Shown: positions 9,614 to 18,930, numbered from the stretch's first letter. The stretch: DNA of 33,250 nucleotides from Haemophilus sp. C1 (GCF_001276515.1 NZ_LDVZ01000021.1:1-33250), one strand, 5' to 3'. Translations and numbers: made by a program. Notes: generated by a model not told the origin, from the letters alone.

Positions 9614-11053
9614 TTATTCATTTCTCTGCTCTAATGTCGTCAACCTAGCCAAATCCAGTTGATTATTCAATAACTCTACTTCTGGCATAGTTTTATTCGC
9701 TTTTGCGGAAAGCGTTTTAAATCGTTCTACTTTGCCAACTAAACCTTGTTGGCCTACAAGTGCGGTGACTGTGCTGTTGTATTGGTTGCTGACGGTGGAA
9801 AGCGTATTACCAAGCTTACTCAAACGTTCTGCCACCAAGCAAATTTGGTTATAAATTTCGCCCGCTTTTTCAGCGATTTCTTTGGCTTCAGCATTGCCGC
9901 GTTCGATGCGCCATAGGTTTGCCACGGTGCGTAAAATCGGCATTAGCGTAGTGTGAGAAACCATAATTACATTACGTTCATAACCGTAATTAAATAAAGC
10001 AGGATCAGATTTTAAAGCCTCAATATACGCCGGTTCTACCGCAATAAACATAAGAACAAAATTTGGGCTACGCATGCCAATAAGATTGCTGTAATCTTTT
10101 TTATGCAGATCGTTAATATGGGTTTTTAATGCAGAAATATGTTCTTTGAGTAAACGCTCACGTTCAAAATCATCGTCAGAATTTACCGCACTTTCGTAAG
10201 CCACGAGCGACATTTTACTGTCGATAATTAAATGTTTATCATCGGGTAAATTCAACACAAAATCAGGGTAATTGCGTCCACCTTGTTCATCTTTAAAATG
10301 CGCTTGAGCACGGTAATGCACATTTTCTTCAAGCCCTGCCAGTTGCAACGCTCGTTCTAATTGTACTTCGCCCCAGTTACCTAACGTTTTCTTTTCGCCT
10401 TTCAGTGCAGAAGTTAAATTACTCGCCTCTTGTGACATATTCAGACCAATTTCCAGCACTTTTTTGATTTCAGCTTCCAAGCCTGCATTGCCCTTTACGG
10501 ATTCGGAGTGAATTTCATTGACACGTTTTTGGAAACCTTCAATTTGCTCACGGAAAGGCTTGAGCAAGGTTTCCAATGCCATTTGATTTGATTGACTAAA
10601 TGATCGACTTTTTTCATCTAAAATCCGATTGGCTAAATTTTGAAATTCCACGCCCAACTGCTGTTTAGATTGTTCAAAGTTCTGTTGTTGTTCCGAAAAA
10701 TGTTTTTCTTTCTCTGCTAAAGTTGTTTTTAATCCCGTCAATTCTTGAGAAAGTGCGGTCAATTTTTCGGTCAAATTTTGTCGTTCTTGCGTGAGATGAT
10801 GTATTTGTTCATCACGTTCAGTTAAACGATATTGCAGTCCTTGATTTTCAGTCTGTACTTTAATTGTTTGTTGTTCAAACTGGTTTTTAACGCCACTGAG
10901 CTCATCAAATTTACTAGCAAGTTGATTATAATCTTGAGTCGTTTTCGATAATTCTTGATGAAGATGTGTATATTTTTGCTGGCGTAGAATAAGCAATAAA
11001 ATCAATAGAGCAACGATTGCTAACAAGCTAAAAAGCCACAAATTCTCTGACAT
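9614..11053 (-). CDS. rmuC: DNA recombination protein RmuC
   Basis: The 479-aa protein starts with a membrane anchor (about residues 4-23, LWLFSLLAIVALLILLLIL). A long Gln/Glu-rich coiled coil follows (about 28-220). The RmuC nuclease-like domain comes next, with GNWGEVQLERALQLAGL, a PDFVLNLPDDKHLIIDSKMS block carrying acidic and lysine residues of a PD-(D/E)xK-like fold, FVLMFIAVEPAYIEAL, and LMPILRTVANLWRIERGNAEAKEI. The family limits inversions between short inverted repeats, notable because this window holds several. Uptake signals lie inside at 9758-9766, 10185-10193 and 10751-10759. The start is preceded by AAGGGGGATAT on the coding strand. Confidence 0.95.
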   Translation of the reverse strand: MSENLWLFSLLAIVALLILLLILRQQKYTHLHQELSKTTQDYNQLASKFDELSGVKNQFEQQTIKVQTENQGLQYRLTERDEQIHHLTQERQNLTEKLTALSQELTGLKTTLAEKEKHFSEQQQNFEQSKQQLGVEFQNLANRILDEKSRSFSQSNQMALETLLKPFREQIEGFQKRVNEIHSESVKGNAGLEAEIKKVLEIGLNMSQEASNLTSALKGEKKTLGNWGEVQLERALQLAGLEENVHYRAQAHFKDEQGGRNYPDFVLNLPDDKHLIIDSKMSLVAYESAVNSDDDFERERLLKEHISALKTHINDLHKKDYSNLIGMRSPNFVLMFIAVEPAYIEALKSDPALFNYGYERNVIMVSHTTLMPILRTVANLWRIERGNAEAKEIAEKAGEIYNQICLVAERLSKLGNTLSTVSNQYNSTVTALVGQQGLVGKVERFKTLSAKANKTMPEVELLNNQLDLARLTTLEQRNE

Positions 11054-11133
11054 ATATCCCCCTTAAAATGATGCCCTAAATTGTAACATAGAAATGTGAC
11101 TTAAATTTTAGCTTTAAGTGCGGTGAAATTATC

Positions 11134-12264
11134 TTACTCACCGCCCTTATCATAGGCTGCATCAGTCAACGTTTTCAAAAATGCTTCCAACGCATCAATT
11201 TCTGCATCAGTAAGAGGTTTACCTTTAAGATCACTATGGCTTACCGTTGGCGCATATTCTGCTGCCGACCAAGGCTTGCCCGTTTCGGGATTAATCTTAC
11301 GTTCAGGATTGTTATGGCTATCTAAAAATAATAATACGGTATGTAGTTCTTTAAATACGCCGTTATGCATATAAGGTGCGGTCACGGCGACATTACGCAA
11401 TGTCGGCACTTTAAATTTGCCTTTTTGAGCGATGTCACCTTTCACCATTGGATTATCTAACAATCCATTATCCACCCAATCTTCGCCTAATTTATTGTGA
11501 GCAATCAATGCCTCATTTTTCGGTACGCCGAGATTGAAATAACGGTAATTTGTAAAAGTTTCTTCACGATGATCTTTTTCATTCAACTGATGACAATTAC
11601 TGCAAGTTGTTTTTTCTTTATCAAAAAATAACGCCTTGCCTAATGCCTCTTGCTCAGTAAATTTATCTTGCCCTGCCAAAGTGCGGTCATATTTAGAACT
11701 GAATTGAGCAAACAAATCTAATTGCTGAAATGCAGCAAGTGCCTGTTCCATAATGGCGTAAATTTTCTCATCATCTTGCCAAATTTCCTCGCCCCAATGC
11801 TTGGTAATGTAATCTTTCACTGCTTGATTTTCGGCAATACGTTTTACCACGCTGGCTTTGTCTTTCATGCCCATTTCAACTGGGTTGATTGGAGGCCCCC
11901 CCGCCTGCTCAGCTAAATGTTTTGCTCGACCATCCCAGAATTGGCCGCCAACATAATCCTTAATTTTTTCATCAAAATGAAAATCAGGGGAATATTTTGC
12001 ATAAATTGCCGTTGGTGTATTGCGATTACCAAACTTTGTCGGATCATCACCTTGTGAAACCATTTTATCGATATCATTTTCACGTAAATCCGCAAAAGCG
12101 GCTGCAGGCATATGGCAAGTAGAGCAACTCTGTGTTTTATTGTGAGAAAGTGATTTATCAAAAAAGAAAGCCTGACCCAATCCAAGCAATGCGGGATTTA
12201 TGGGTTCTTCTTGAGCAAAACAAAAAATAGGTAAGGCAAATAATGACAAGAAATATTTTTTCAT
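11134..12264 (-). CDS. ccp: Periplasmic di-haem cytochrome c peroxidase
   Basis: The 376-aa protein reduces hydrogen peroxide in the periplasm using cytochrome c or quinol-derived electrons. A signal peptide (about 1-17, ending FCFA) precedes the mature sequence. Two covalent haem sites are visible: CSTCH (47-51) and CSNCH (221-225). Family blocks include QAFFFDKSLS, GGQFWDGRAKHLAEQAGGP, NPVEMG and KVPTLRNVAVTAPYMHNG. The Met in YMHNG (299) is the expected sixth ligand of the electron-transfer haem in peroxidases and argues against a MauG-type enzyme, which has Tyr there. A G7 run on the coding strand (plus 11896-11902) encodes Gly-Gly. It is divergent from norB across a 388-bp regulatory region. 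An uptake signal is inside at 11679-11687. Confidence 0.93.
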   Translation of the reverse strand: MKKYFLSLFALPIFCFAQEEPINPALLGLGQAFFFDKSLSHNKTQSCSTCHMPAAAFADLRENDIDKMVSQGDDPTKFGNRNTPTAIYAKYSPDFHFDEKIKDYVGGQFWDGRAKHLAEQAGGPPINPVEMGMKDKASVVKRIAENQAVKDYITKHWGEEIWQDDEKIYAIMEQALAAFQQLDLFAQFSSKYDRTLAGQDKFTEQEALGKALFFDKEKTTCSNCHQLNEKDHREETFTNYRYFNLGVPKNEALIAHNKLGEDWVDNGLLDNPMVKGDIAQKGKFKVPTLRNVAVTAPYMHNGVFKELHTVLLFLDSHNNPERKINPETGKPWSAAEYAPTVSHSDLKGKPLTDAEIDALEAFLKTLTDAAYDKGGE

Positions 12265-12316
12265 TCTAACTCCATGAGCATAAAAAATAACTGCACTTAG
12301 TCAAAGTAAATTTACT

Positions 12317-12322
12317 ATTATA
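12317..12322 (-). promoter_or_regulatory. Candidate -10 element for ccp
   Basis: On the minus strand this is a perfect TATAAT, 53 nt upstream of the ccp start codon. No good -35 is seen 16-18 bp further upstream, so the promoter may need an activator. No clear FNR palindrome was found at the position usual for activation here. Confidence 0.4.
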
Positions 12323-12485
12323 AATTTAGACTGTACATAAATTAACTTAAACATTGATATCTTACACCAAACTCAAATTTTTAAATCTTTTCTTACATAC
12401 TTAAATTAACTACTACTTCTAGTAGAGAGGCAATACTTTTGGGAATTGAAAAACTGTTAAAACATTTTTTAACTGCGCTTTTTTG

Positions 12486-12499
12486 ATGATCTCAATCAA
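12486..12499. promoter_or_regulatory. Candidate FNR site between ccp and norB
   Basis: ATGAT-CTCA-ATCAA matches the FNR consensus TTGAT-N4-ATCAA at 9 of 10 defined positions. It lies about 160 bp before the norB start and about 220 bp before ccp. If norB transcription begins just after the TATAAT at 12563-12568, the site is centred about 82 bp upstream, a spacing compatible with class I activation. Control by low oxygen fits both enzymes, but the start site is a guess. No NsrR-type site was recognised. Confidence 0.5.
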
Positions 12500-12553
12500 A
12501 ATAACCTACTATTTTAGTCAATTACTTTGTTATAGGTATTATTTTAGCACCAC

Positions 12554-12580
12554 AATACCCGATATAATTAGTCGGGTATT
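12554..12580. repeat. Perfect 9-bp inverted repeat enclosing a TATAAT, upstream of norB
   Basis: AATACCCGA (12554-12562) and TCGGGTATT (12572-12580) are perfect complements around a 9-nt spacer that begins TATAAT (12563-12568). A -10 hexamer inside a dyad is the layout of an operator, though a leader hairpin or an old terminator is also possible. It ends 72 nt before the norB ATG. The rest of the 12265-12652 region is AT-rich with no ORF. Confidence 0.55.
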
Positions 12581-12652
12581 TTGCTTTATGTAAAATATTT
12601 ACCTATGATTTTAAATAGGAAGTTAATTTTTCAATAACCTAGGAGTGATAAA

Positions 12653-14893
12653 ATGGGACAGTATAAAAAGTTCTGGTACCTATTAGTCGCCGTATTGATT
12701 GGAGCCTTCTCCATTCTCGGTTACTATGGGTTTGAAGTTTATCGTGAAGCACCACCGATTCCACAACAATATGTTTCTGAATCGGGCGAGAAAGTGATTA
12801 CTCACGATGATATTTTACATGGTCAAACAGCTTGGCAAACTACTGGCGGTATGCAAGTGGGTTCTGTTTGGGGGCACGGTGCATATCAAGCACCAGACTG
12901 GACGGCAGATTGGCTTCACCGTGAATTAACTAATTGGTTGGACATTACAGCGAATCAAGAGTTTAGTAAAAACTTTGCAGATTTAAATGATGAACAACAA
13001 ACTTTATTAAAAGCGCGTTTAACCAAAGAATATCGCGGCAGCAAAGTTGAAAACGGCACCGTTGTGCTTTCTAACACCCGTTTAGCGGCAATGGAAAAAA
13101 CTGCACAATACTACATTTCTTTATACGGCGATGATCCTACTACCAAAGTGACTCGTGAACACTTTGCGATGAAGGATAACACGCTTCCTGATTTACAAGC
13201 GCGTAAAGACTTAACTAAATTCTTCTTCTGGACTGCGTGGACTGCATCAGCTGAACGTCCAAATACAAATGCAAGCTATACCAACAACTGGCCACACGAG
13301 CCGTTAATTAATAACGTGCCAACACCTGAAAACGTGATTTGGTCTATTGCGAGTGTGGTATTCCTCATTGCAGGTATTGGTTTTGTGGTATGGATTTGGT
13401 CATTTAAAAAACGTGAAGATGAAAAAGAACCAGCAACACCTGAGTTCGATCCACTTACAAAATTACAACTTACCCCCTCTCAACGCGCATTAGGCAAATA
13501 TCTCTTTACTGTGCTTGCATTATTCTTACTGCAAGTAAACTTAGGGGCGATTGTTGCTCACTATACCGTTGAAGGTCAAGAATTCTATGGTATTGATATT
13601 TCCCAATATTTTCCTTATTCATTAATACGTACTTGGCATATTCAATCAGCCTTATTCTGGATTGCGATGGCCTTCCTTGCTGGTGGTTTATTCCTTGCAC
13701 CAATCATTAATGGTGGTAAAGATCCAAAATTCCAGAAATTAGGCGTAGATATTCTATACTGGGCATTAGTAGTATTAGTAATAGGTTCATTCACTGGTAG
13801 CTACTTAGCGATTGCTCATATTCTTCCTGAAGAATGGAGCTTCATGTTCGGCCATCAAGGTTACGAATTCATTGACTTAGGTCGTTTTTGGCAAGCGGTG
13901 AAATTTGCGGGTATCTTATTCTGGTTAGTCTTAATGCTTCGCGGTACAGTGAACGCATTCAAACAACCGGGTGATAAAAACTTATTAGCGTTATTCTTCG
14001 CTTCTGTTATTGCAATCGGCTTATTCTATGGCCCTGCATTATTCTACGGCGAGCACACTCACATTTCTGTGATGGAATACTGGCGCTGGTGGGTAGTTCA
14101 CCTATGGGTAGAAGGCTTCTTTGAAGTGTTCTCTGTAGCGGCGCTTTCATTCATCTTCGTAAGTTTAGGTTTAGTTTCTCGTCGTACTGCGACTGTGGCA
14201 ACTATTACTGAAGCGGCATTATTCTTAATCGGTGGTATCCCTGGTACTTTCCACCACTTATACTTCGCAGGTGCAACCACTCCAATTATTGCTGTAGGTG
14301 CATCATTCTCAGCACTTGAAGTAGTTCCATTGGTGTTATTAGGTCATGAAGCTTGGGAACACTGGGCAATGCAACAAAAAACACCTTGGATGGACCGTTT
14401 AAAATGGCCTCTTTACTGCTTTGTAGCTGTCGCATTCTGGAATATGTTAGGTGCAGGTGTATTTGGTTTCTTAATTAACCCACCAATTTCACTCTACTAT
14501 GTTCAAGGCTTGAACACGACTGCCGTTCACGCTCACGCGGCATTATTCGGTGTGTATGGCTTCTTAGCATTAGGGTTTGTATTCTTAATCGCGCGTTATT
14601 TACGTCCGGATACACCATTTAACGATAAGTTAATGAAATGGGGCTTCTGGTTATTAAACGGTGGTTTAGTGCTGATGATCGTATCAAGCTTATTACCTAT
14701 CGGTGTTATTCAAGGATATGCAAGTATCTCTGAAGGCTTATGGTATGCACGTAGTGAAGAATTTATGCAACAACCATTATTCGATACCTTACGTTGGGTT
14801 CGTTTAGGTGGTGACGTAGTATTCATCTTCGGTGCACTAGCCTTCTTCTGGCAAATCTTTACGATGATTTTCTTCAGACCTAAACATACTTAG
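12653..14893 (+). CDS. norB: Quinol-dependent nitric oxide reductase (single-subunit qNOR)
   Basis: The 746-aa inner-membrane enzyme reduces NO to N2O with quinol electrons. The N-terminal part has one membrane helix (about 8-25) and a periplasmic NorC-like domain (about 30-225, with HGQTAWQTTGGMQVGSVWGHG). A 12-helix haem-copper-oxidase-like domain follows. Metal ligands visible are His329 (TWHIQS, low-spin haem), His483 with Glu487 (HLWVEGFFE, FeB site), His534-His535 (GTFHHLYFAG, FeB) and His626/His628 (AVHAHAALFG, haems). GGAGTGATAAA precedes the ATG. The single fused chain means quinol, not cytochrome c, is the donor. No uptake-signal core lies in the gene; the gap from 11688 to 15152 is the longest without one, which could hint at later acquisition. 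It ends at a clear terminator. Confidence 0.96.
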   Translation: MGQYKKFWYLLVAVLIGAFSILGYYGFEVYREAPPIPQQYVSESGEKVITHDDILHGQTAWQTTGGMQVGSVWGHGAYQAPDWTADWLHRELTNWLDITANQEFSKNFADLNDEQQTLLKARLTKEYRGSKVENGTVVLSNTRLAAMEKTAQYYISLYGDDPTTKVTREHFAMKDNTLPDLQARKDLTKFFFWTAWTASAERPNTNASYTNNWPHEPLINNVPTPENVIWSIASVVFLIAGIGFVVWIWSFKKREDEKEPATPEFDPLTKLQLTPSQRALGKYLFTVLALFLLQVNLGAIVAHYTVEGQEFYGIDISQYFPYSLIRTWHIQSALFWIAMAFLAGGLFLAPIINGGKDPKFQKLGVDILYWALVVLVIGSFTGSYLAIAHILPEEWSFMFGHQGYEFIDLGRFWQAVKFAGILFWLVLMLRGTVNAFKQPGDKNLLALFFASVIAIGLFYGPALFYGEHTHISVMEYWRWWVVHLWVEGFFEVFSVAALSFIFVSLGLVSRRTATVATITEAALFLIGGIPGTFHHLYFAGATTPIIAVGASFSALEVVPLVLLGHEAWEHWAMQQKTPWMDRLKWPLYCFVAVAFWNMLGAGVFGFLINPPISLYYVQGLNTTAVHAHAALFGVYGFLALGFVFLIARYLRPDTPFNDKLMKWGFWLLNGGLVLMIVSSLLPIGVIQGYASISEGLWYARSEEFMQQPLFDTLRWVRLGGDVVFIFGALAFFWQIFTMIFFRPKHT

Positions 14894-14906
14894 TTAGGTT
14901 ATCCCC

Positions 14907-14938
14907 AAAAGCGACTTGTGTGAAAGTAAGTCGCTTTT
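14907..14938 (+). terminator. Rho-independent terminator of norB
   Basis: The 11-bp stem AAAAGCGACTT / AAGTCGCTTTT (14907-14917 with 14928-14938) has a 10-nt loop and a T run reaching 14940. It starts 13 nt after the norB stop. Confidence 0.88.
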
Positions 14939-15029
14939 TTATTCTTATCTACCATATCTTATATATAAGCTTACAACGCTTTTTATATAAAATTAGCATT
15001 AATATTAGATAAACATTAAAAATATTAGA

Positions 15030-15069
15030 GGCTGAAGTAGATTAGCAATTATGTTAATCTGCTTCAGCC
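15030..15069. repeat. 15-bp hairpin in the norB-metS intergenic region
   Basis: GGCTGAAGTAGATTA (15030-15044) pairs with TAATCTGCTTCAGCC (15055-15069), with one G-T wobble and a 10-nt loop. It lies between the norB terminator and the 3' end of the convergent metP-metS unit. On the minus strand it is followed by a T-containing stretch, so it could terminate metPS transcripts about 100 nt past the stop. It could equally be a dispersed repeat. Confidence 0.6.
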
Positions 15070-15172
15070 CCTTAAATAATATCGAATAATGCTTGTTAAT
15101 AATCTACACCTTAATCAATTGGTTATTTAGTCCAAATTTTGGGGACAGATCAAAGTGCGGTCAGATTTATGA

Positions 15173-15268
15173 TTATTCTTCTTTTGGTAATCGAATCAGG
15201 GCGTAAACCAATCCACCCCATACCAACGCGAGAGACACGATCATCATAATAATTGCACCAGTACTCAT
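15173..15268 (-). CDS. metS: MetS-like small subunit of a methionine/alanine importer (31 aa)
   Basis: On the minus strand, ATG at 15268 opens a 31-codon frame. It reads MSTGAIIMMIVSLALVWGGL followed by VYALIRLPKEE and a TAA at 15173-15175. It is a single membrane helix with a short charged tail, the form of the tiny MetS-type subunits that accompany bacterial NSS transporters such as MetP. An AAAGGAG ribosome site lies inside the end of metP, and the ATG follows the metP stop after one base (TAA-A-ATG), so translation is coupled. The substrate label is by analogy with MetPS. Confidence 0.87.
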   Translation of the reverse strand: MSTGAIIMMIVSLALVWGGLVYALIRLPKEE

Positions 15269-15269
15269 T

Positions 15270-16796
15270 TTATTCTCCTTTAGTTTCGTCAATGGTTAAC
15301 TTGGTTTCGCTTTTCCATTTTAAGCGAGAAAGGAAGAATGCCACGACAAGTAAGCTAATAGACATCCCCCAACCAAAGGTATTTACAAACCAGTTTGGAT
15401 AACCTTCGTAACCTTCAGAGAAGACTTTTGCCCCTTCGCTGAAAAGCATGAAGGCTAAAACACCACTCGTTAATACAATACATAAACGCCAGAAGAAACC
15501 CACTTTGAAAGATGATGTTTCGTTTAAGTGATTGCCCAATAAACCGAGTTTTTCATTTGCCACAATCGCAATTAAAGAAGCAAATGCTACGGCAACAATA
15601 CCAAAATAGTTCACGAATTTATCGAACACATCTAACATTGGTAAGCCTGTTGTCGTACCAAATAAAATGACAGAAACTAGCATCATTGGTACACCCACAA
15701 TAAACGTTACTTTCCCACGACTAATACGAATTTTATCTTGAATTGCAGAGATAATTACTTCAATTACAGAGATGAATGAAGTTAATGCCGCAAAGGTTAA
15801 TGATCCAAAGAACAATACGCCGAGTACTTCACCAAATGGAGCTTTGTTGATGATGGTTGGGAACGCAAAAAATGCTAAACCAATTCCGCCTTTTGCCACT
15901 TCACTCACTTCTTGACCTTGCGCTGTTGCAATAAAGCCTAATGCTGCAAATACGCCGATACCCGCTAACACTTCAAAGCTACTGTTAGCAAAACCTACAA
16001 CTAAACCACTTCCCGTTAAATCGGATTCTTTTTTAAGATAAGAGGCGTAAGTCACCATAATCCCAAAGCCGATTGAAAGAGAGAAGAAGATTTGCCCATA
16101 GGCTGCAATCCATACACTTGGATTAGAAAGTTTCGACCAATCTGGTGTAAATAATGCATCTAAACCTTTTGCCGCGCCTGGTAAGAATAAGGAATAAATC
16201 ACAAGTGCCATAAACATCACAACGAGCACTGGCATTAATACTGAGGAGACCTTAGCAATTCCTTTTTGGACGCCCATAGAAAGTACGCCTAAGGCAACAA
16301 TCCACATCGCAATTAATGGTGCGGTTACCATACCAACAAATTCAAAGCTGATACCGTTTTTAATATCGCCCATTTTTAAAAATTCGCCGATGAAGAAATC
16401 AATAGGTTTATCACCCCACGCGCCAGTGAAAGAAAAATATGTGTAGCTTGCTGCCCAACCTAACACTACGGCGTAATATAAACCGATGATAACGTTCACC
16501 ATCATTTGCCACCAGCCAAACACTTCAAAGTGTGCACTAAAACGGCGATAAGAAAGTGGCGCGCCACCACGATGACGGTGCCCAATTGCATAATCTAAGA
16601 ATAAAAGAGGAATCCCTGCGGTTAACAACGCGATAAGGTAAGGGATAATAAATGCGCCACCACCGTTTTCATAAGTGGTGTAGGGAAAACGCCAAATATT
16701 ACCAAGACCAACGGCAGAGCCAATTGCTGCCAGAATAAATGCACGACGACCAGAAAAAGTCTCACGCTTTTGTGCTTTTGGGGCTGAGTGAGCCAT
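15270..16796 (-). CDS. Sodium-dependent amino-acid transporter, NSS family (MetP-like)
   Basis: The 508-aa inner-membrane protein is a neurotransmitter:sodium symporter family member with about 11-12 helices. Near the N-terminus [14 protein letters not shown] is the NSS signature, covering sodium- and substrate-binding residues in segment 1. Other landmarks are [56 protein letters not shown] (segment 6) and [13 protein letters not shown] (segment 8 region). The adjacent one-helix gene strongly suggests the two-part MetP/MetS type that imports methionine and alanine in Corynebacterium, but the substrate here is inferred. It is transcribed divergently from ilvG across 244 bp holding an uptake signal (16937-16945) and no ORF. 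Confidence 0.9.
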   Translation of the reverse strand: MAHSAPKAQKRETFSGRRAFILAAIGSAVGLGNIWRFPYTTYENGGGAFIIPYLIALLTAGIPLLFLDYAIGHRHRGGAPLSYRRFSAHFEVFGWWQMMVNVIIGLYYAVVLGWAASYTYFSFTGAWGDKPIDFFIGEFLKMGDIKNGISFEFVGMVTAPLIAMWIVALGVLSMGVQKGIAKVSSVLMPVLVVMFMALVIYSLFLPGAAKGLDALFTPDWSKLSNPSVWIAAYGQIFFSLSIGFGIMVTYASYLKKESDLTGSGLVVGFANSSFEVLAGIGVFAALGFIATAQGQEVSEVAKGGIGLAFFAFPTIINKAPFGEVLGVLFFGSLTFAALTSFISVIEVIISAIQDKIRISRGKVTFIVGVPMMLVSVILFGTTTGLPMLDVFDKFVNYFGIVAVAFASLIAIVANEKLGLLGNHLNETSSFKVGFFWRLCIVLTSGVLAFMLFSEGAKVFSEGYEGYPNWFVNTFGWGMSISLLVVAFFLSRLKWKSETKLTIDETKGE

Positions 16797-16992
16797 AAAT
16801 TATCCTATGTAAAAAATGAAAAGAGTTTCAATATAATGAAATCTAATCATCAGTCAATAAATAAGCCAAAAGAGCGGTAAAAATTAATGAATTTTTTAAT
16901 AAAAAGAACATAAACATTCAAAGCAAGCCAATTTTCACCGCACTTTTTTCGTTTTTTTCGCGCCAAGCCCTACCAATGACTCGAAATTTCGC

Positions 16993-16998
16993 TACAAT
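16993..16998 (+). promoter_or_regulatory. Candidate -10 element for the ilvGMDA genes
   Basis: TACAAT (5/6 to TATAAT) lies 43 nt before the ilvG ATG. No convincing -35 is seen 17 bp upstream. I saw no Ile/Val/Leu-rich leader peptide or attenuator hairpin between here and ilvG, unlike the E. coli ilvGMEDA leader. Confidence 0.4.
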
Positions 16999-17040
16999 GC
17001 TGAACTTATCCCAAAATAAAAACAACAGGAAACAAACACA

Positions 17041-18699
17041 ATGACAGGTGCACAACTCATCATGGAGTGCCTGAAAGCACACCATGTCACGACTCTTTTC
17101 GGCTATCCAGGCGGCGCAATCATGCCAACCTACGATGCCCTTTATGACGCAGGCTTAGATCACTTACTTTGTCGTAATGAACAAGGGGCTGCCATCGCAG
17201 CGATTGGTTATGCTCGTTCCACAGGAAAAGTGGGCGTCTGTATTGCTACATCAGGCCCTGGTGCAACGAATTTAGTCACTGGATTAGGCGATGCTATGAT
17301 GGACTCCATTCCAGTTGTAGCCATTACTGGTCAAGTTTCCTCTCCATTAATCGGCACGGATGCGTTCCAAGAAGCCGATGTTCTTGGTCTTTCCCTTGCT
17401 TGTACAAAACACAGTTTTATCGTGCAAAGTGCGGATGAATTAGCTGATGTTTTTGCGCAAGCCTTTGAAATTGCTCAAAGCGGACGCCCAGGCCCCGTTC
17501 TTATTGATGTGCCTCGTGATATTCAAATCGGTGAAGTGCCAGCAAATATAAAAGCCTATGTTAAAACACCAGAAAAACCAACCGTACTTTCAGTAGATAA
17601 ACTCGCTGAAGCAAAAGCATTATTAAAAAATGCTAAAAAACCTGTGCTTTATGTTGGTGGTGGTGTTGGTATGGCGAAGGCTGTTCCTGCCTTACGCGAA
17701 TTTTTAGCCCAAACTCAAATGCCATCAGTCTCAACTTTAAAAGGTTTAGGTGCAATTGATCCAAATGATGATGTGTATATGGGAATGATTGGTATGCATG
17801 GCACAAAAGCTGCTAATTTTGCCGTGCAAGAAAGCGATTTATTACTCGTATGCGGTGCTCGTTTTGACGACCGTGTAACAGGTAAACTTGATACTTTTGC
17901 ACCTCATGCTAAAGTGATTCATTGTGATATTGATGCAGCAGAAATCCATAAATTACGCCGTGCAGATGTTGCATTACAAGGGGATTTAATCCAAGCACTA
18001 AATGCACTCAAACAAGAGCTTGATATTGAACCTTGGCGTGAACAAATCAGAAATTTCAAAGCAAAATTAGATTTCACTTATATTGAAAATCAAGGCAATC
18101 GTCCGATTGATCCTTGGGCATTACTCAACACCCTATCTAATCGCAAACCAGATAATGCGGTAATTTGTACCGATGTAGGTCAGCATCAAATGTGGTCAGC
18201 ACAACACATGAAGCATTTTGCGCCAGAGAACTACATTACTTCGGCAGGTTTCGGCACAATGGGCTTTGGCTTACCCGCCGCAGTGGGGGCAAAAAAAGCA
18301 CGCCCGCAAGATGAAGTCATTTTGGTTACGGGTGATGGTTCGTTAATGATGAATATCCAAGAATTGGGTTCAATCAAACGGGGCAATTTACCGGTAAAAA
18401 TTTTGCTATTGGATAACCAACGCTTAGGTATGGTTCGTCAATGGCAGGATTTATTCTGGAATAAACGTCGCAGTGAAACTATTTTAGATGACAACCCAGA
18501 TTTTGTAATGCTTGCTAACGCGTTCGGTATTCCTGCAGAACGTATTGAGTCAGCCGATGATGTGGATGCAGCACTCAACCGATTATTAAACAGCAAGACA
18601 GCCTATTTATTACAAGTATGTATTCCACCTGATGAATGTGTATGGCCACTTGTACCACCAGGTGCATGTAACGCGGATATGGTAGAGGAGATGAATTAA
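17041..18699 (+). CDS. ilvG: Acetolactate synthase II large (catalytic) subunit
   Basis: The 552-aa thiamine-diphosphate enzyme condenses pyruvate with pyruvate or 2-oxobutyrate, the first common step of valine/leucine and isoleucine synthesis. Glu47 in CRNEQGAA is the catalytic glutamate activating the cofactor. The TPP/Mg motif [14 protein letters not shown] lies in the C-terminal third, and [21 protein letters not shown] covers the FAD-type central domain. Length and sequence match E. coli IlvG (548 aa), and the frame is intact, unlike the frameshifted ilvG of E. coli K-12. The stop overlaps the ilvM start by one base (TAATG). Confidence 0.96.
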   Translation: MTGAQLIMECLKAHHVTTLFGYPGGAIMPTYDALYDAGLDHLLCRNEQGAAIAAIGYARSTGKVGVCIATSGPGATNLVTGLGDAMMDSIPVVAITGQVSSPLIGTDAFQEADVLGLSLACTKHSFIVQSADELADVFAQAFEIAQSGRPGPVLIDVPRDIQIGEVPANIKAYVKTPEKPTVLSVDKLAEAKALLKNAKKPVLYVGGGVGMAKAVPALREFLAQTQMPSVSTLKGLGAIDPNDDVYMGMIGMHGTKAANFAVQESDLLLVCGARFDDRVTGKLDTFAPHAKVIHCDIDAAEIHKLRRADVALQGDLIQALNALKQELDIEPWREQIRNFKAKLDFTYIENQGNRPIDPWALLNTLSNRKPDNAVICTDVGQHQMWSAQHMKHFAPENYITSAGFGTMGFGLPAAVGAKKARPQDEVILVTGDGSLMMNIQELGSIKRGNLPVKILLLDNQRLGMVRQWQDLFWNKRRSETILDDNPDFVMLANAFGIPAERIESADDVDAALNRLLNSKTAYLLQVCIPPDECVWPLVPPGACNADMVEEMN

Positions 18700-18917
18700 T
18701 GAATGAATATAAACTTGAACTCGTCGCTCGCCATCGTCCTGAAGTACTAGAACGCATTTTACGCGTAGCACGCCACCGCGGATTTACCGTTACAACAATG
18801 GAAATGACACTGATTGAAAGCCAAGTGCGGTTAAAAATCACCGTAAAATCTGACCGCACTTTAGATCTGTTAGTGAATCAATTGGCGAAATTGCCAGATG
18901 TTTTAAATATTATTTAA
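18699..18917 (+). CDS. ilvM: Acetolactate synthase II small (regulatory) subunit
   Basis: The 72-aa protein is a single ACT domain (ELVARHRPEVLERILRVARHRGFTVTTMEM), the short IlvM-type subunit that stabilises and activates IlvG. Its ATG overlaps the ilvG stop by one base, implying coupled, near-equal synthesis. Two uptake-signal cores in opposite orientation lie inside it, encoding parts of VRLK and DRTL. Confidence 0.92.
   Translation: MNEYKLELVARHRPEVLERILRVARHRGFTVTTMEMTLIESQVRLKITVKSDRTLDLLVNQLAKLPDVLNII
18823..18861. repeat. Inverted pair of uptake signal sequences inside ilvM
   Basis: AAGTGCGGT (18823-18831) and ACCGCACTT (18853-18861) are perfect complements across 21 nt, so the mRNA can fold into a 9-bp hairpin. 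Such pairs are common as intergenic terminators in Haemophilus; here the pair is within the coding frame, 56 nt before the stop. Confidence 0.85.
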
Positions 18918-18930
18918 AAAGGAAGACATT

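Noticed and set aside
11896..11902. G7 run in ccp as a phase-variation tract
   Set aside because: The frame is intact and the run is short and away from the start; noted only as a possible error-prone site.
12354..12367. TTGAT half-site upstream of ccp as an FNR box
   Set aside because: The second half (TACAC) does not match ATCAA; only a half-site is present.
16797..17040. Attenuator leader peptide before ilvG
   Set aside because: No short ORF rich in Ile, Val or Leu codons and no terminator/antiterminator pair was found.
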